Source: a virus. Taken from it: a stretch of 21,725 nucleotides of DNA. Made by a program: the position numbers and the translations under genes. The notes under the pieces are model-generated. The model was not told where the DNA came from. It saw nothing but the letters and a program-made list of their open reading frames with translations, and did not search any database. The stretch is taken from positions 1 to 21,725 of IMG/VR virus record IMGVR_UViG_3300007871_000073; one strand, given 5' to 3'. Every line of letters starts with the position of its first letter. The stretch's first letter is position 1. Below, piece by piece: positions 5,428-11,932 of this stretch.

Positions 5428-7155
5428 ATGTCAGAATCGACATTCCATATAACCGATATTCGACATCCTGATTATCTCTTATACTCTGACCAATGGTTTG
5501 AGTGGAGGGACACCTTTCGAGGTGGGGTTGAGTATTTGAATAGATATCTGAAGCCGTTTTCAGAGCGGGAAACGGATGGTGACTTCAATCGCAGAAAAGA
5601 ATGTACTCCAATACCTACATTTGCTAAGGCAGCAGTTCTAGATATTAGGAATAGCATTTTCCAACGACTCGAAGAAGTTTCAAGAATAGGTGGTTCGACT
5701 AAGTATAATTCAGCCGTGGCAGGAGAGGGATCTGGAGTAGACAGAGAAGGAACTTCTATGAACTCCTTCGTCGGTATTGATGTGCTAACAGAATTGTTAG
5801 TGATGGGCAAGGTAGGAGTATATGTCGACGCCCCAGCTAAGGTTCCAACCTCGCTGGCGGAAGAGGCACTCTCTCCTTATCTGTATTATTATCGAGTAGA
5901 AGACATTCTCTCCTTCAAATTGGACGATCAAGCAGAGGACGGGACATTCAAGGCAGTTTTACTAATAGACCATGCCATCAACTATAAAACAGTGTTTGAT
6001 GGTATTGAGCTTCCTGCTGGGCGAGAGACTAGATACAGGCTAGTGTGGAAAGATGAAAACGGAGTTTGGTGCAGATTTTATGATAAACACAAAAAGATCA
6101 TAATGTATCCAGACTCCAATGCAGAAGGGAGTATCCCGCTAGGGATTTCTGTAGTTCCGTTTGTATTAGCAGACATTGGTGGATCGTTGCTGGAAGATGT
6201 ATCAAGCTATCAAAGGGCTTTGCTGAATCTAGTTAGCGGAGACGTAAACTGGGCTCTAAAGTCCAACTCTCCTTTCCTTACAATTCAACAAGAACTCCGC
6301 ACCGTTGGTGCTCACCTAAAGAAAACATCACTATCAGCAGAATCCGGTGCCCAAGTCTCACAGAATCAAGTGGAGTCTCATGGCGCAGGGACCGGACGAT
6401 ACTACGACACAGGCTTAGATCGTCCAGGCTATATAGCCCCGCCGACAGACCCTCTACTCGCTTCTATGAAACTTCAGGAGAAGTTGGAAGACGACATACG
6501 CAAATTGATTAACCTAGCCGTAACCAACAAGGCAGGCTCCAGAACAGAAAGTGCAGAAGCCAAGAAGCTGTCATCACAGGGCCTTGAGGCAGGTCTCTCA
6601 TTTATTGGCACAGTATTACAGCAAGCAGAACAAGCTATTGCACGTTACTGGGCGATGTATGAGAATGTTAAATCTCCAAAGGTAGCCACAGTGGCATACC
6701 CTAAAAGATATATTCTCAAAGAAGATAGCGAGAGATTAGAGGAGGCCAAATCTTTTTTAGACCTGGCCGACCGAATCCCCGGCTATGAGGCAAAAAAAGC
6801 CATCACCTCTATGGTGGCCGGTATTTTATTGTCTGGCAGAATAAATGTTTCTAATATCGAGTCTATTGTGTCAGAGATACAAGCCGCAGGATACACCACT
6901 TCATTACTTGAGGCTGTAATAGCACAGCAGGAGGCTGGTTTAATTAGCGATGAACTGGCCAGCGAGGCTTTAGGGATTGAAGATGGGCAAGTAGAGCAGG
7001 CTAGAAAAGATCATGCAAAGAAACTTGCATTGATTCAGGAAGCACAGACTTCGCCCGAAGATCAGATGACAAATCCAGCGTCTCGCGGAGTCCCGCAGAT
7101 GGGTGAAGGCGAACAGAGCGCATCTGAGGAACAAGCAGGAGACGATGATGAGTAA
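5428..7155 (+). CDS. Portal protein
   Basis: A 575-residue protein starting at ATG 5428, preceded by TTAGGAGACAAA; a TTG 18 bases upstream lies before that site and is rejected. Portal proteins form the dodecameric ring at one capsid vertex through which DNA passes. The call rests on position (after terminase, before scaffold and capsid), on length, and on layout. The N-terminal helical region includes TPIPTFAKAAVLDIRNSIF and the central part is a beta-rich wing (YYYRVEDILSFKLDD). Long helices from about residue 345 include DPLLASMKLQEKLEDDIRKL and ESAEAKKLSSQGLEAGLSFI, the latter a portal-like stem and crown pattern. The C-terminus is acidic and low in complexity. It most resembles DUF4055-type portals by eye. 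No insertion or break is visible. Confidence 0.8.
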   Translation: MSESTFHITDIRHPDYLLYSDQWFEWRDTFRGGVEYLNRYLKPFSERETDGDFNRRKECTPIPTFAKAAVLDIRNSIFQRLEEVSRIGGSTKYNSAVAGEGSGVDREGTSMNSFVGIDVLTELLVMGKVGVYVDAPAKVPTSLAEEALSPYLYYYRVEDILSFKLDDQAEDGTFKAVLLIDHAINYKTVFDGIELPAGRETRYRLVWKDENGVWCRFYDKHKKIIMYPDSNAEGSIPLGISVVPFVLADIGGSLLEDVSSYQRALLNLVSGDVNWALKSNSPFLTIQQELRTVGAHLKKTSLSAESGAQVSQNQVESHGAGTGRYYDTGLDRPGYIAPPTDPLLASMKLQEKLEDDIRKLINLAVTNKAGSRTESAEAKKLSSQGLEAGLSFIGTVLQQAEQAIARYWAMYENVKSPKVATVAYPKRYILKEDSERLEEAKSFLDLADRIPGYEAKKAITSMVAGILLSGRINVSNIESIVSEIQAAGYTTSLLEAVIAQQEAGLISDELASEALGIEDGQVEQARKDHAKKLALIQEAQTSPEDQMTNPASRGVPQMGEGEQSASEEQAGDDDE

Positions 7156-7672
7156 TTACGGAACTGTCAATGGCGGAAATGCTTATTTTGACTCTCGCCT
7201 ACATAGCTACGATTGGGACAATGCCTCAGTGGAAGATAGGCAGAAAGCATTATCGGAAGCTACGGAGCTTATTGAACAATTTAACTACGTTGGTTATAAA
7301 TACACAGTGCAGCAGGCAATAAACGAACTAGACGGCGGGGATTGCACTACAGATGAGGCCCAAGAATCAATTAGACAAGCAAACTTGGCTCAGGAATTGT
7401 CATTTCCAAGAGGAGATGTCACAGATATTCCGGCAGAAATCGACACAGCCTGTTATTTAATTGCCAAAGCTCTCTTATCGGGTAGAGATCCTGACTATGA
7501 CTTGGAATCATTAGCTACCAAATCTACTGCATACGGAGATGTTCGCAATACCTATAATCGAGACGGTAATCACATGGAGCATCTGACTCACTTGATCCCG
7601 TCACCACAAGCATTTAACTTACTTCGACCGTTCCTCCGCGAACACTATCAGTTTGATAGCTATGAAGTTTAG
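7148..7672 (+). CDS. Head-tail adaptor, DnaT-like ssDNA-binding family
   Basis: A start at ATG 7148 is favoured because AGGAG at 7137-7141 sits six bases upstream; ATG 7145 is a close alternative. The gene overlaps the end of portal. The 174-residue product has the layout of phage 'putative DnaT-like ssDNA-binding' proteins, many of which are connector adaptors. The order is YFDSRLHSYDW, a helix with EDRQKALSEATELIEQF, an AQELSFPRGDVTDIP motif (the family's 'Q-x-L-x-(W/F)-P-R ... IP' signature), then the helix EIDTACYLIAKALLSG. By family knowledge this would bind under the portal ring. The tail of the protein (about 60 residues after the core) is not recognised. The name DnaT-like does not imply a replication role. 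Confidence 0.6.
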   Translation: MSNYGTVNGGNAYFDSRLHSYDWDNASVEDRQKALSEATELIEQFNYVGYKYTVQQAINELDGGDCTTDEAQESIRQANLAQELSFPRGDVTDIPAEIDTACYLIAKALLSGRDPDYDLESLATKSTAYGDVRNTYNRDGNHMEHLTHLIPSPQAFNLLRPFLREHYQFDSYEV

Positions 7673-7690
7673 ATAAATTTTATACCGTTA

Positions 7691-7732
7691 CTGCCTGCGG
7701 TTTAACAGGCGGGTCACTCTTTCAAAAAGAGG
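7691..7732 (+). promoter_or_regulatory. Two intergenic hairpins, the second covering the scaffold ribosome binding site
   Basis: The gap between adaptor and scaffold holds two inverted repeats. CTGCCTG (7691-7697) pairs with CAGGCGG (7706-7712) across an eight-base loop. CTCTTT (7717-7722) pairs with AAAGAG (7726-7731) across CAA. The right arm of the second contains most of the AGAGG Shine-Dalgarno (7728-7732) for the ATG at 7739. The first could be an RNA-stability or termination element, but no T-tract follows. The second could limit ribosome access to scaffold mRNA. Both are read from the sequence only. Confidence 0.4.
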
Positions 7733-7738
7733 TTTGAG

Positions 7739-8623
7739 ATGTTGAATGAACTATTTGAGTTGGAAGTCACCTGCATGGATAATGAAGGTGAGGAAAAAAA
7801 CGCAACGGATTCTGACACTGGTGAAGCGGCTGCTGCAAGTGCTGCTGAGGCTGCCGAAGTAGCTGCTAAGAAAGCTGCCGAGGCTGTTAAAGCTGCCGAG
7901 GAGGCTGGCAAAAGTGAGCGTACTTTCAACCAACAAGAAGTCAACAAAATAATGGGCGAAAGGACTAAAGCCCTTAATGAGAAGTTGTCTGCCCTTGAAG
8001 GAACTTACACTGAACTTCTGGAACAAACTACTCTGACATCAAGTTCCCGTGAAAAGCTGCAAAAAGATTTGGAAGCTGTCCAAGCCGAAATGCGGACTAA
8101 GGAGCAACAGATCGAGTTTGAAAAGAAGAAGGCCGCTGAGAAGTATGAAACCGATCTAGGTGCGGCTAATGAGGCCCGAGAGAAGTGGCAAAGTTTGTAT
8201 GAAACCAGCACTACTGAACGCGCCATTGTTGATGCCGCTATTAAGCATGAAGGTTTCAACGGAGACGACTTCATTGCCTACTTGGGACCAAAGGCAAAGG
8301 TTGTGGACGAAGTTGACTCCCTCGGAGAGAAGACTGGTCGCCTAGTGCCCAAAATTGAATGGAAAGTTACTAATCAGGATACCAAGGAAATAACAATGGT
8401 CCTCAAGTCTCCTGATGAAGTAGTGGAACTGATGAAGGAAACTCATGGTAACTTGTTCCGGTCTAACGTAGCCAAGGGAATTGGAGAAGGAACTGCTGCT
8501 AATGGGGCAGCCACGCCTGGAGGCCCTGTCAATCAACAGCGCATCTCTACGGAAGACTACATGGCTATGGCCAAAACAGTGGAAGGAAGACAGCGTTTAG
8601 GTCTGCCTGCACTTCGTACATAA
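7739..8623 (+). CDS. Capsid scaffolding protein
   Basis: A 294-residue, highly charged protein directly before the capsid gene. It has an Ala/Glu/Lys-rich segment at about 30-60. The scaffold-type motif TFNQQEVNKIMGERTKALNE follows and leads into a long coiled coil (to about residue 165), with a C-terminal part ending in QRLGLPALRT. Scaffolds of DUF4355 type carry a similar 'F-x-Q-x-E-V-N-x-I' helix start, guide shell assembly and are then lost. The start at 7739 has AGAGG upstream. An internal ATG at 7775 with GGAAG upstream is an alternative that would remove the first 12 residues. The longer form is favoured because residues 3-12 closely match the N-terminus of the capsid protein. No protease gene lies nearby. 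Confidence 0.8.
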   Translation: MLNELFELEVTCMDNEGEEKNATDSDTGEAAAASAAEAAEVAAKKAAEAVKAAEEAGKSERTFNQQEVNKIMGERTKALNEKLSALEGTYTELLEQTTLTSSSREKLQKDLEAVQAEMRTKEQQIEFEKKKAAEKYETDLGAANEAREKWQSLYETSTTERAIVDAAIKHEGFNGDDFIAYLGPKAKVVDEVDSLGEKTGRLVPKIEWKVTNQDTKEITMVLKSPDEVVELMKETHGNLFRSNVAKGIGEGTAANGAATPGGPVNQQRISTEDYMAMAKTVEGRQRLGLPALRT

Positions 8624-8630
8624 CCCAATC

Positions 8631-8659
8631 GGGAGGGCGGAATCCATAACCGCCCTCCC
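8631..8659 (+). terminator. Strong hairpin after scaffold gene (terminator-like)
   Basis: GGGAGGGCGG (8631-8640) and CCGCCCTCCC (8650-8659) form a perfect 10-pair, GC-rich stem with a nine-base loop, seven bases after the scaffold stop. No T-run follows, so it is not a classic intrinsic terminator. It may act as a partial terminator or as a 3' end protecting the scaffold mRNA, setting different levels for scaffold and capsid. Confidence 0.55.
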
Positions 8660-8800
8660 ATCCAAATCAAGGTTGCAATCGTGCCAATGCAGCCAAAGTC
8701 CACTGTGGACTCTAAATTCAGGTTCTGCTTGTTTTACCGGGAGCGGGGAAACTCAAATATTTTTTTGTAACCTTTTAATCTTTTTCATGGAGAAAACAAC
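8660..8800 (+). promoter_or_regulatory. Long untranslated leader of the capsid gene
   Basis: About 140 noncoding bases separate the hairpin from the capsid ATG, the longest gap between protein genes outside the tRNA block. It holds a short inverted repeat AGTCCA-CTG-TGGACT (8697-8711), a purine-rich stretch, a T-rich run (about 8761-8785) and the GGAGAAAACAAC ribosome binding site. A capsid-specific promoter or an expression-enhancing leader would fit. I see no convincing -35/-10 pair; the best is TTGTTT near 8729 with an A/T-rich stretch near 8753, which is weak. Confidence 0.35.
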
Positions 8801-10201
8801 ATGAATCCTCTTTATTGCACTCTCGAAGTCACTTGCTTCGCGAATGACAATGACGCTTTGATCCCCGAACTGTGGGCACGCGAAGCGTTGCGCGTACTGA
8901 TGTCGAATATGGTCATGGGTAACCTCGTGAACCGTGATTTCTCTCCTATGGTAGCCAATTTTGGCGACGTTGTCAATACTAGCCGCCCCGCTAACTTCAG
9001 TGGCACACGTAAGACGGATGCCGACAGTGTGGTGGCGCAAGACGCCGTCAGTCCAAATATCCCAGTGCCATTGGATCAGCACCTCTATGTCACATTCGTC
9101 ATTAAGGACGGTGAGATGTCGAAGGCTCTGCCTAACTTGGTTGAGCGATATCTTGAGCCAGCGGCTCGCGAACTGGCCGAGAAAGTCGACCAGATCCTTT
9201 GTGGTCAGGTCGCGCGTCTGTCGACGTATGAAGTCGGTGCCCTTGGCGAAATGGACAAAACCAACGCTGATGATGTGGTCCTGGATGCCAACACTCAGTT
9301 GGATATTAACCGTGCCCCGAAGGCCGGTCGTAACTTGGTTCTTGGCCCACGGGCTCAGAAAGCTACCCTCGGTGCGGACCTGTTCGTGTCGACCGAAAAG
9401 CGTGGCGATGCCGGTACCGCTCTGCGGACAGCAAGCCTCGGCTCGGTTTATGGGCTGGACAGCTTTATGGACCAGAACGTCAGTTGGGTTGACGTTGGCA
9501 GCGCTCAAGTGAGCACCGGCGTGACTGATAATGCGGAAGCCGTTGGCGACACTGTGATTGAAACCACAGTCGCTGACTCCGCTGATATCGTCGCCGGTTG
9601 CTATGTCGTGTTCGGCGGCGAAGGCAAGCCTTATCGGGTTGCCTCCAAGGCCAATGATCCTGTTGACTTGACGCTGACCGAAGGTCTGGCAGGCCCTGTT
9701 GGCGCTGCGGCTGCTGTTACCGTTTATCGCGTAGGCGAAGTCAATGGAACCAAGGCTGCTGATTATGCCAAGGAAATTTCCCTGGATGGTCATGATGCCA
9801 ACAAAGGTCCGCAGTTGGGACAGTGGGTCACTTTTGGTACCGGCGCGTCCTCGCACTCTTACTCGGTAATCGCGGTCACAGAGACCACGACAACTGAAAG
9901 TGCGGTTCTTCTGGATCGTCCCCTCGATGCCACAATCACAGATGGCGATTCCGTATTCTACGGTCCCGCTGGTGGCATGAATCTTGCGTTCACGCGAGAT
10001 GCGGTTGCGATGGTGAATCGTCCTCTCGTGACGGTTCCTAGCGACACTGGCGCTCGTAGCTTCGTGGCATCCTTTGAGGATCTGGCCATGCGTGTTACGA
10101 TGCAGTATGATAGCGAAATCATGGGTATGCGGGTCACGTTCGACTTGCTCTGTGGTGTTGCCATTCTTGACGACCGTATGGCCGTCGCCGTCTACAGCTA
10201 A
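8801..10201 (+). CDS. Major capsid protein, P22 gp5-like (HK97 fold)
   Basis: This 466-residue protein makes the icosahedral shell. The family start is seen at residues 19-65: ALIPELWAREALRVLMSN, then GNLVNRDF and GDVVNTSRPA, as in P22-coat-type proteins. The end is also typical, with AFTRDAVAMVNRPL (397-409) and the final MGMRVTFDLLCGVAILDD. Between them, about residues 248-310 and 326-388 look like two copies of a small beta domain ('G-x-Y/W-V-x-F-G ... Y-x-V ... L-x-x-x-L'), where one insertion domain is usual. The first 18 residues, with LEVTC, are an extension beyond the family's usual start and match the scaffold N-terminus. All 22 arginine codons are CGN, with no AGA or AGG, unlike the neighbours, which points to very strong expression. 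It has its own leader and a following hairpin. Confidence 0.88.
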   Translation: MNPLYCTLEVTCFANDNDALIPELWAREALRVLMSNMVMGNLVNRDFSPMVANFGDVVNTSRPANFSGTRKTDADSVVAQDAVSPNIPVPLDQHLYVTFVIKDGEMSKALPNLVERYLEPAARELAEKVDQILCGQVARLSTYEVGALGEMDKTNADDVVLDANTQLDINRAPKAGRNLVLGPRAQKATLGADLFVSTEKRGDAGTALRTASLGSVYGLDSFMDQNVSWVDVGSAQVSTGVTDNAEAVGDTVIETTVADSADIVAGCYVVFGGEGKPYRVASKANDPVDLTLTEGLAGPVGAAAAVTVYRVGEVNGTKAADYAKEISLDGHDANKGPQLGQWVTFGTGASSHSYSVIAVTETTTTESAVLLDRPLDATITDGDSVFYGPAGGMNLAFTRDAVAMVNRPLVTVPSDTGARSFVASFEDLAMRVTMQYDSEIMGMRVTFDLLCGVAILDDRMAVAVYS

Positions 10202-10222
10202 GCTGTAGTGTTAATCTTTAAC

Positions 10223-10250
10223 CCCTACCTTCCCTTCGGGGGAGGTAGGG
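10223..10250 (+). terminator. Hairpin with UUCG tetraloop after the capsid gene
   Basis: CCCTACCTTCCC (10223-10234) pairs with GGGGAGGTAGGG (10239-10250) through 12 pairs, one of them T-G, closed by a C-UUCG-G tetraloop, an unusually stable RNA hairpin. It is followed by TCTTC, a weak T-tract. It lies about 20 bases after the capsid stop and is probably an intrinsic or partial terminator, or a 3' stabiliser of the capsid message. Confidence 0.75.
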
Positions 10251-10272
10251 TCTTCATAAATTAGAGGAAATT

Positions 10273-10569
10273 ATGCCTTCTATCAAATCAGTCATGGAAG
10301 CTCGTGTGGTCACTGGTTATCACCAGAAGGCAGCGAGCACTATTGACACAGCAGCACCGGTCCCCGGCACTGGTGGAATCGTGATGATCCAGGCAGAATC
10401 AATAGATGTACGATATCGTATGGATGGGGTCAACCCCACTACCACTGTCGGACTTCTTTTGGCAGCCGGTGAGACTCACACCCTCAATGTTGGTGAAGGT
10501 AACATCCAAAACATCAGAGTCATCGGAGTGGCAGCAAATGCCATTTTGAATGTGACGGCTTTCAGATAA
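10273..10569 (+). CDS. Small beta-rich virion protein, tandem copy 1 (possible capsid decoration)
   Basis: A 98-residue protein with an AGAGGAAATT ribosome binding site. It is predicted to be nearly all beta strand, with VMIQAESIDVRYRMDG, then TTTVGLLLAAGETHTL, and finally AANAILNVTAFR. Small proteins of this type ('R-Y-R-x-D-G ... P-T-x-x-V-G-x-x-L') are found next to capsid genes and are plausible decoration or cement proteins. I place it by pattern and position, not by a named family. It is about two-thirds identical to the next gene. Confidence 0.7.
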   Translation: MPSIKSVMEARVVTGYHQKAASTIDTAAPVPGTGGIVMIQAESIDVRYRMDGVNPTTTVGLLLAAGETHTLNVGEGNIQNIRVIGVAANAILNVTAFR

Positions 10570-10578
10570 GAGGAAAAC

Positions 10579-10872
10579 ATGTCAATCAAATCAGTCATGG
10601 AGGCTCGCGCAGTAACTGGGTCTCATCAATTGGGCGCGGGAGATATGGCTTCTGCCGTTTCAGTGCCTGGAACAGGCAGTTTGGTAATGATACAAGCCGA
10701 GGCACAGAATGTCCGTTACAGGGCCGATGGTGTCGACCCAACGGCCACAGTAGGTATGTTGCTGGCCGCAGGTGAGTGCCATATACTCAATGTCGGTAAA
10801 GGTAATATTCAAAATATCAAAGTCATCCAAGCCGTAGCCGGTGCAATCCTTAACGTAACAGCGTTCCGATAA
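10579..10872 (+). CDS. Small beta-rich virion protein, tandem copy 2
   Basis: A 97-residue paralogue of the preceding gene, nine bases downstream, with AAGAGGAAAAC as its ribosome binding site. Shared blocks include IKSVMEAR at the start, VMIQAE, VRYR-x-DGV-x-P, GNIQNI and AILNVTAFR at the end. The differences cluster at residues 13-30 and near the ends of strands, as expected for surface loops. The pair could form a hetero-oligomer or occupy different capsid sites. The stop and the next start overlap as TAATG. Confidence 0.7.
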   Translation: MSIKSVMEARAVTGSHQLGAGDMASAVSVPGTGSLVMIQAEAQNVRYRADGVDPTATVGMLLAAGECHILNVGKGNIQNIKVIQAVAGAILNVTAFR

Positions 10873-11588
10873 TGTTGTCTTGTGGCCTGTCTCAGAATAC
10901 GCATACGCACTGTGGTGACGGGTTTGACCCATCGTCGCCGGTGCCGACTAAGCAACTGACTCAATATCTTTTGCTCAACGATGTAGTATCTCCAGCAGGC
11001 TCAATCTACAACTTGTTGGTATCTCAAGATCTCGGCATTGAACAAAGTTTCAGCGACTTTATACATGAGACAATCTCTGACCCAATTTCTTTTGTGCAAC
11101 TTGGACAAGGGTCAGTGGATAGGTTTCGGAGTTTATCTGATGACTTAGGTATCACTGACTCATTTGTGTTCGCTGGCACCGCAGGCGGTGGAGAAGGTGG
11201 AACTGGTCCCACTCCAATTTCAGCTATCTTCGATTCCACAACAGACGAAGGTATGGTGCTCTACGTACCGTCTAACGGTCATGTGGATTTAGCGAAAGCC
11301 GATATTGTTGCCACATCTGGCGCTGTAGGATTAGCCGAAGAAAACGTGGTTGCCACAGGGACAGGCACGTATATAACTGAGGGCCAAGTTGAAAAAACGG
11401 ATTGGACTTCTGTCGTAGGCACTACTTTATTGACTCCCGGTGCAGTCTACTTTTTGAGTATTGATGATGAGGGAGAAATGACAACTATTGCACCAGACGA
11501 CAGCCCTGGAGAATCTTCCGTTAGAATTGGTACTGCATTAACAACCCAAATTTTTGACATAGAAATATCACAACCAGTGTTACTATAA
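10872..11588 (+). CDS. Virion protein with fibre-like C-terminal beta domain
   Basis: A 238-residue protein coupled to the previous gene by TAATG. It has three parts. A short N-terminus contains Cys, Thr and His (SQNTHTHCGDG). The middle has two related units, VSQDLGIEQSFSDF and LSDDLGITDSFVF. A Gly-rich hinge (GTAGGGEGGTG) leads to the C-terminal beta domain, with LTPGAVYFLSIDDEGEMTT, then SVRIGTALTTQIFDIEI and SQPVLL. That C-terminal pattern ('LTPG-x-x-Y-x-L ... G-x-x-T ... V-G-x-A') is common at the ends of phage fibre and head-decoration proteins. The gene probably encodes a surface-exposed virion component. The middle units recall the 'SDSLGLSD' repeats seen in many phage proteins. Confidence 0.65.
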   Translation: MLSCGLSQNTHTHCGDGFDPSSPVPTKQLTQYLLLNDVVSPAGSIYNLLVSQDLGIEQSFSDFIHETISDPISFVQLGQGSVDRFRSLSDDLGITDSFVFAGTAGGGEGGTGPTPISAIFDSTTDEGMVLYVPSNGHVDLAKADIVATSGAVGLAEENVVATGTGTYITEGQVEKTDWTSVVGTTLLTPGAVYFLSIDDEGEMTTIAPDDSPGESSVRIGTALTTQIFDIEISQPVLL

Positions 11589-11600
11589 GGAAAATAAACA

Positions 11601-11921
11601 GTGGCCGATATTCCTAGAAGTCTATCAGATGACCTAAGCCTACAATCACAGGGCTGGGTGAATCAAAGCACTCTACCGCTAATATATACTCGCAAAATAC
11701 GGCGGTTGGACAAAACCCATAAACTTTTACTCTACCCTGAACCTCTCACATTCACCTACTCTGGCAATAAGGTTATAACAATTACGAATAGGGTGGGGAC
11801 GAAAACTTTCACCTATAGTGGTGGGAAAGTGTCCACAATTTCTGACACGGAGACAGGCAAGGTCTCTACTTTTACTTACTCCGCTGGTAAGGTATCCAGC
11901 ATAACAATTTCTGATATTTAG
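11601..11921 (+). CDS. Small protein with three YD-like TFTYSGGKV repeats
   Basis: A 106-residue protein starting at GTG 11601 with TAAGGAAAAT upstream. Its N-terminus, PRSLSDDLSL, echoes RSLSDDLGI in the preceding gene. The C-terminal half is three tandem strand repeats at about residues 50-62 (TFTYSGNKVITIT), 69-81 (TFTYSGGKVSTIS) and 90-102 (TFTYSAGKVSSIT). These resemble the YD/RHS-type strand repeat, but three units are far too few for an Rhs cage. A small beta-sheet virion or tip protein is most likely. I do not recognise a specific family. Confidence 0.6.
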   Translation: MADIPRSLSDDLSLQSQGWVNQSTLPLIYTRKIRRLDKTHKLLLYPEPLTFTYSGNKVITITNRVGTKTFTYSGGKVSTISDTETGKVSTFTYSAGKVSSITISDI

Positions 11922-11932
11922 GAGATACACCC

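Noticed and set aside
8729-8758. Possible sigma-70 promoter before the capsid gene
   Set aside because: TTGTTT is a fair -35, but no good -10 lies at 16-18 bases; the T-rich run makes chance matches likely. Mentioned only within the leader entry.
8787-8804. Five-codon leader frame (MEKTT) ending in an ATGA overlap with the capsid start
   Set aside because: Its ATG is part of the capsid ribosome binding site region (ATGGAGAA) and it has no binding site of its own; probably coincidence.
8753-9856. Long open frame of 367 codons on the minus strand across the capsid gene
   Set aside because: It mirrors the strongly biased codon use of the capsid gene on the other strand; no ribosome binding site, no recognisable protein pattern, and the + strand product is clearly the capsid protein.
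11601-11921. Rhs or polymorphic toxin
   Set aside because: Only three short YD-like units, no cage-length repeat region, no RHS core and no toxin domain.
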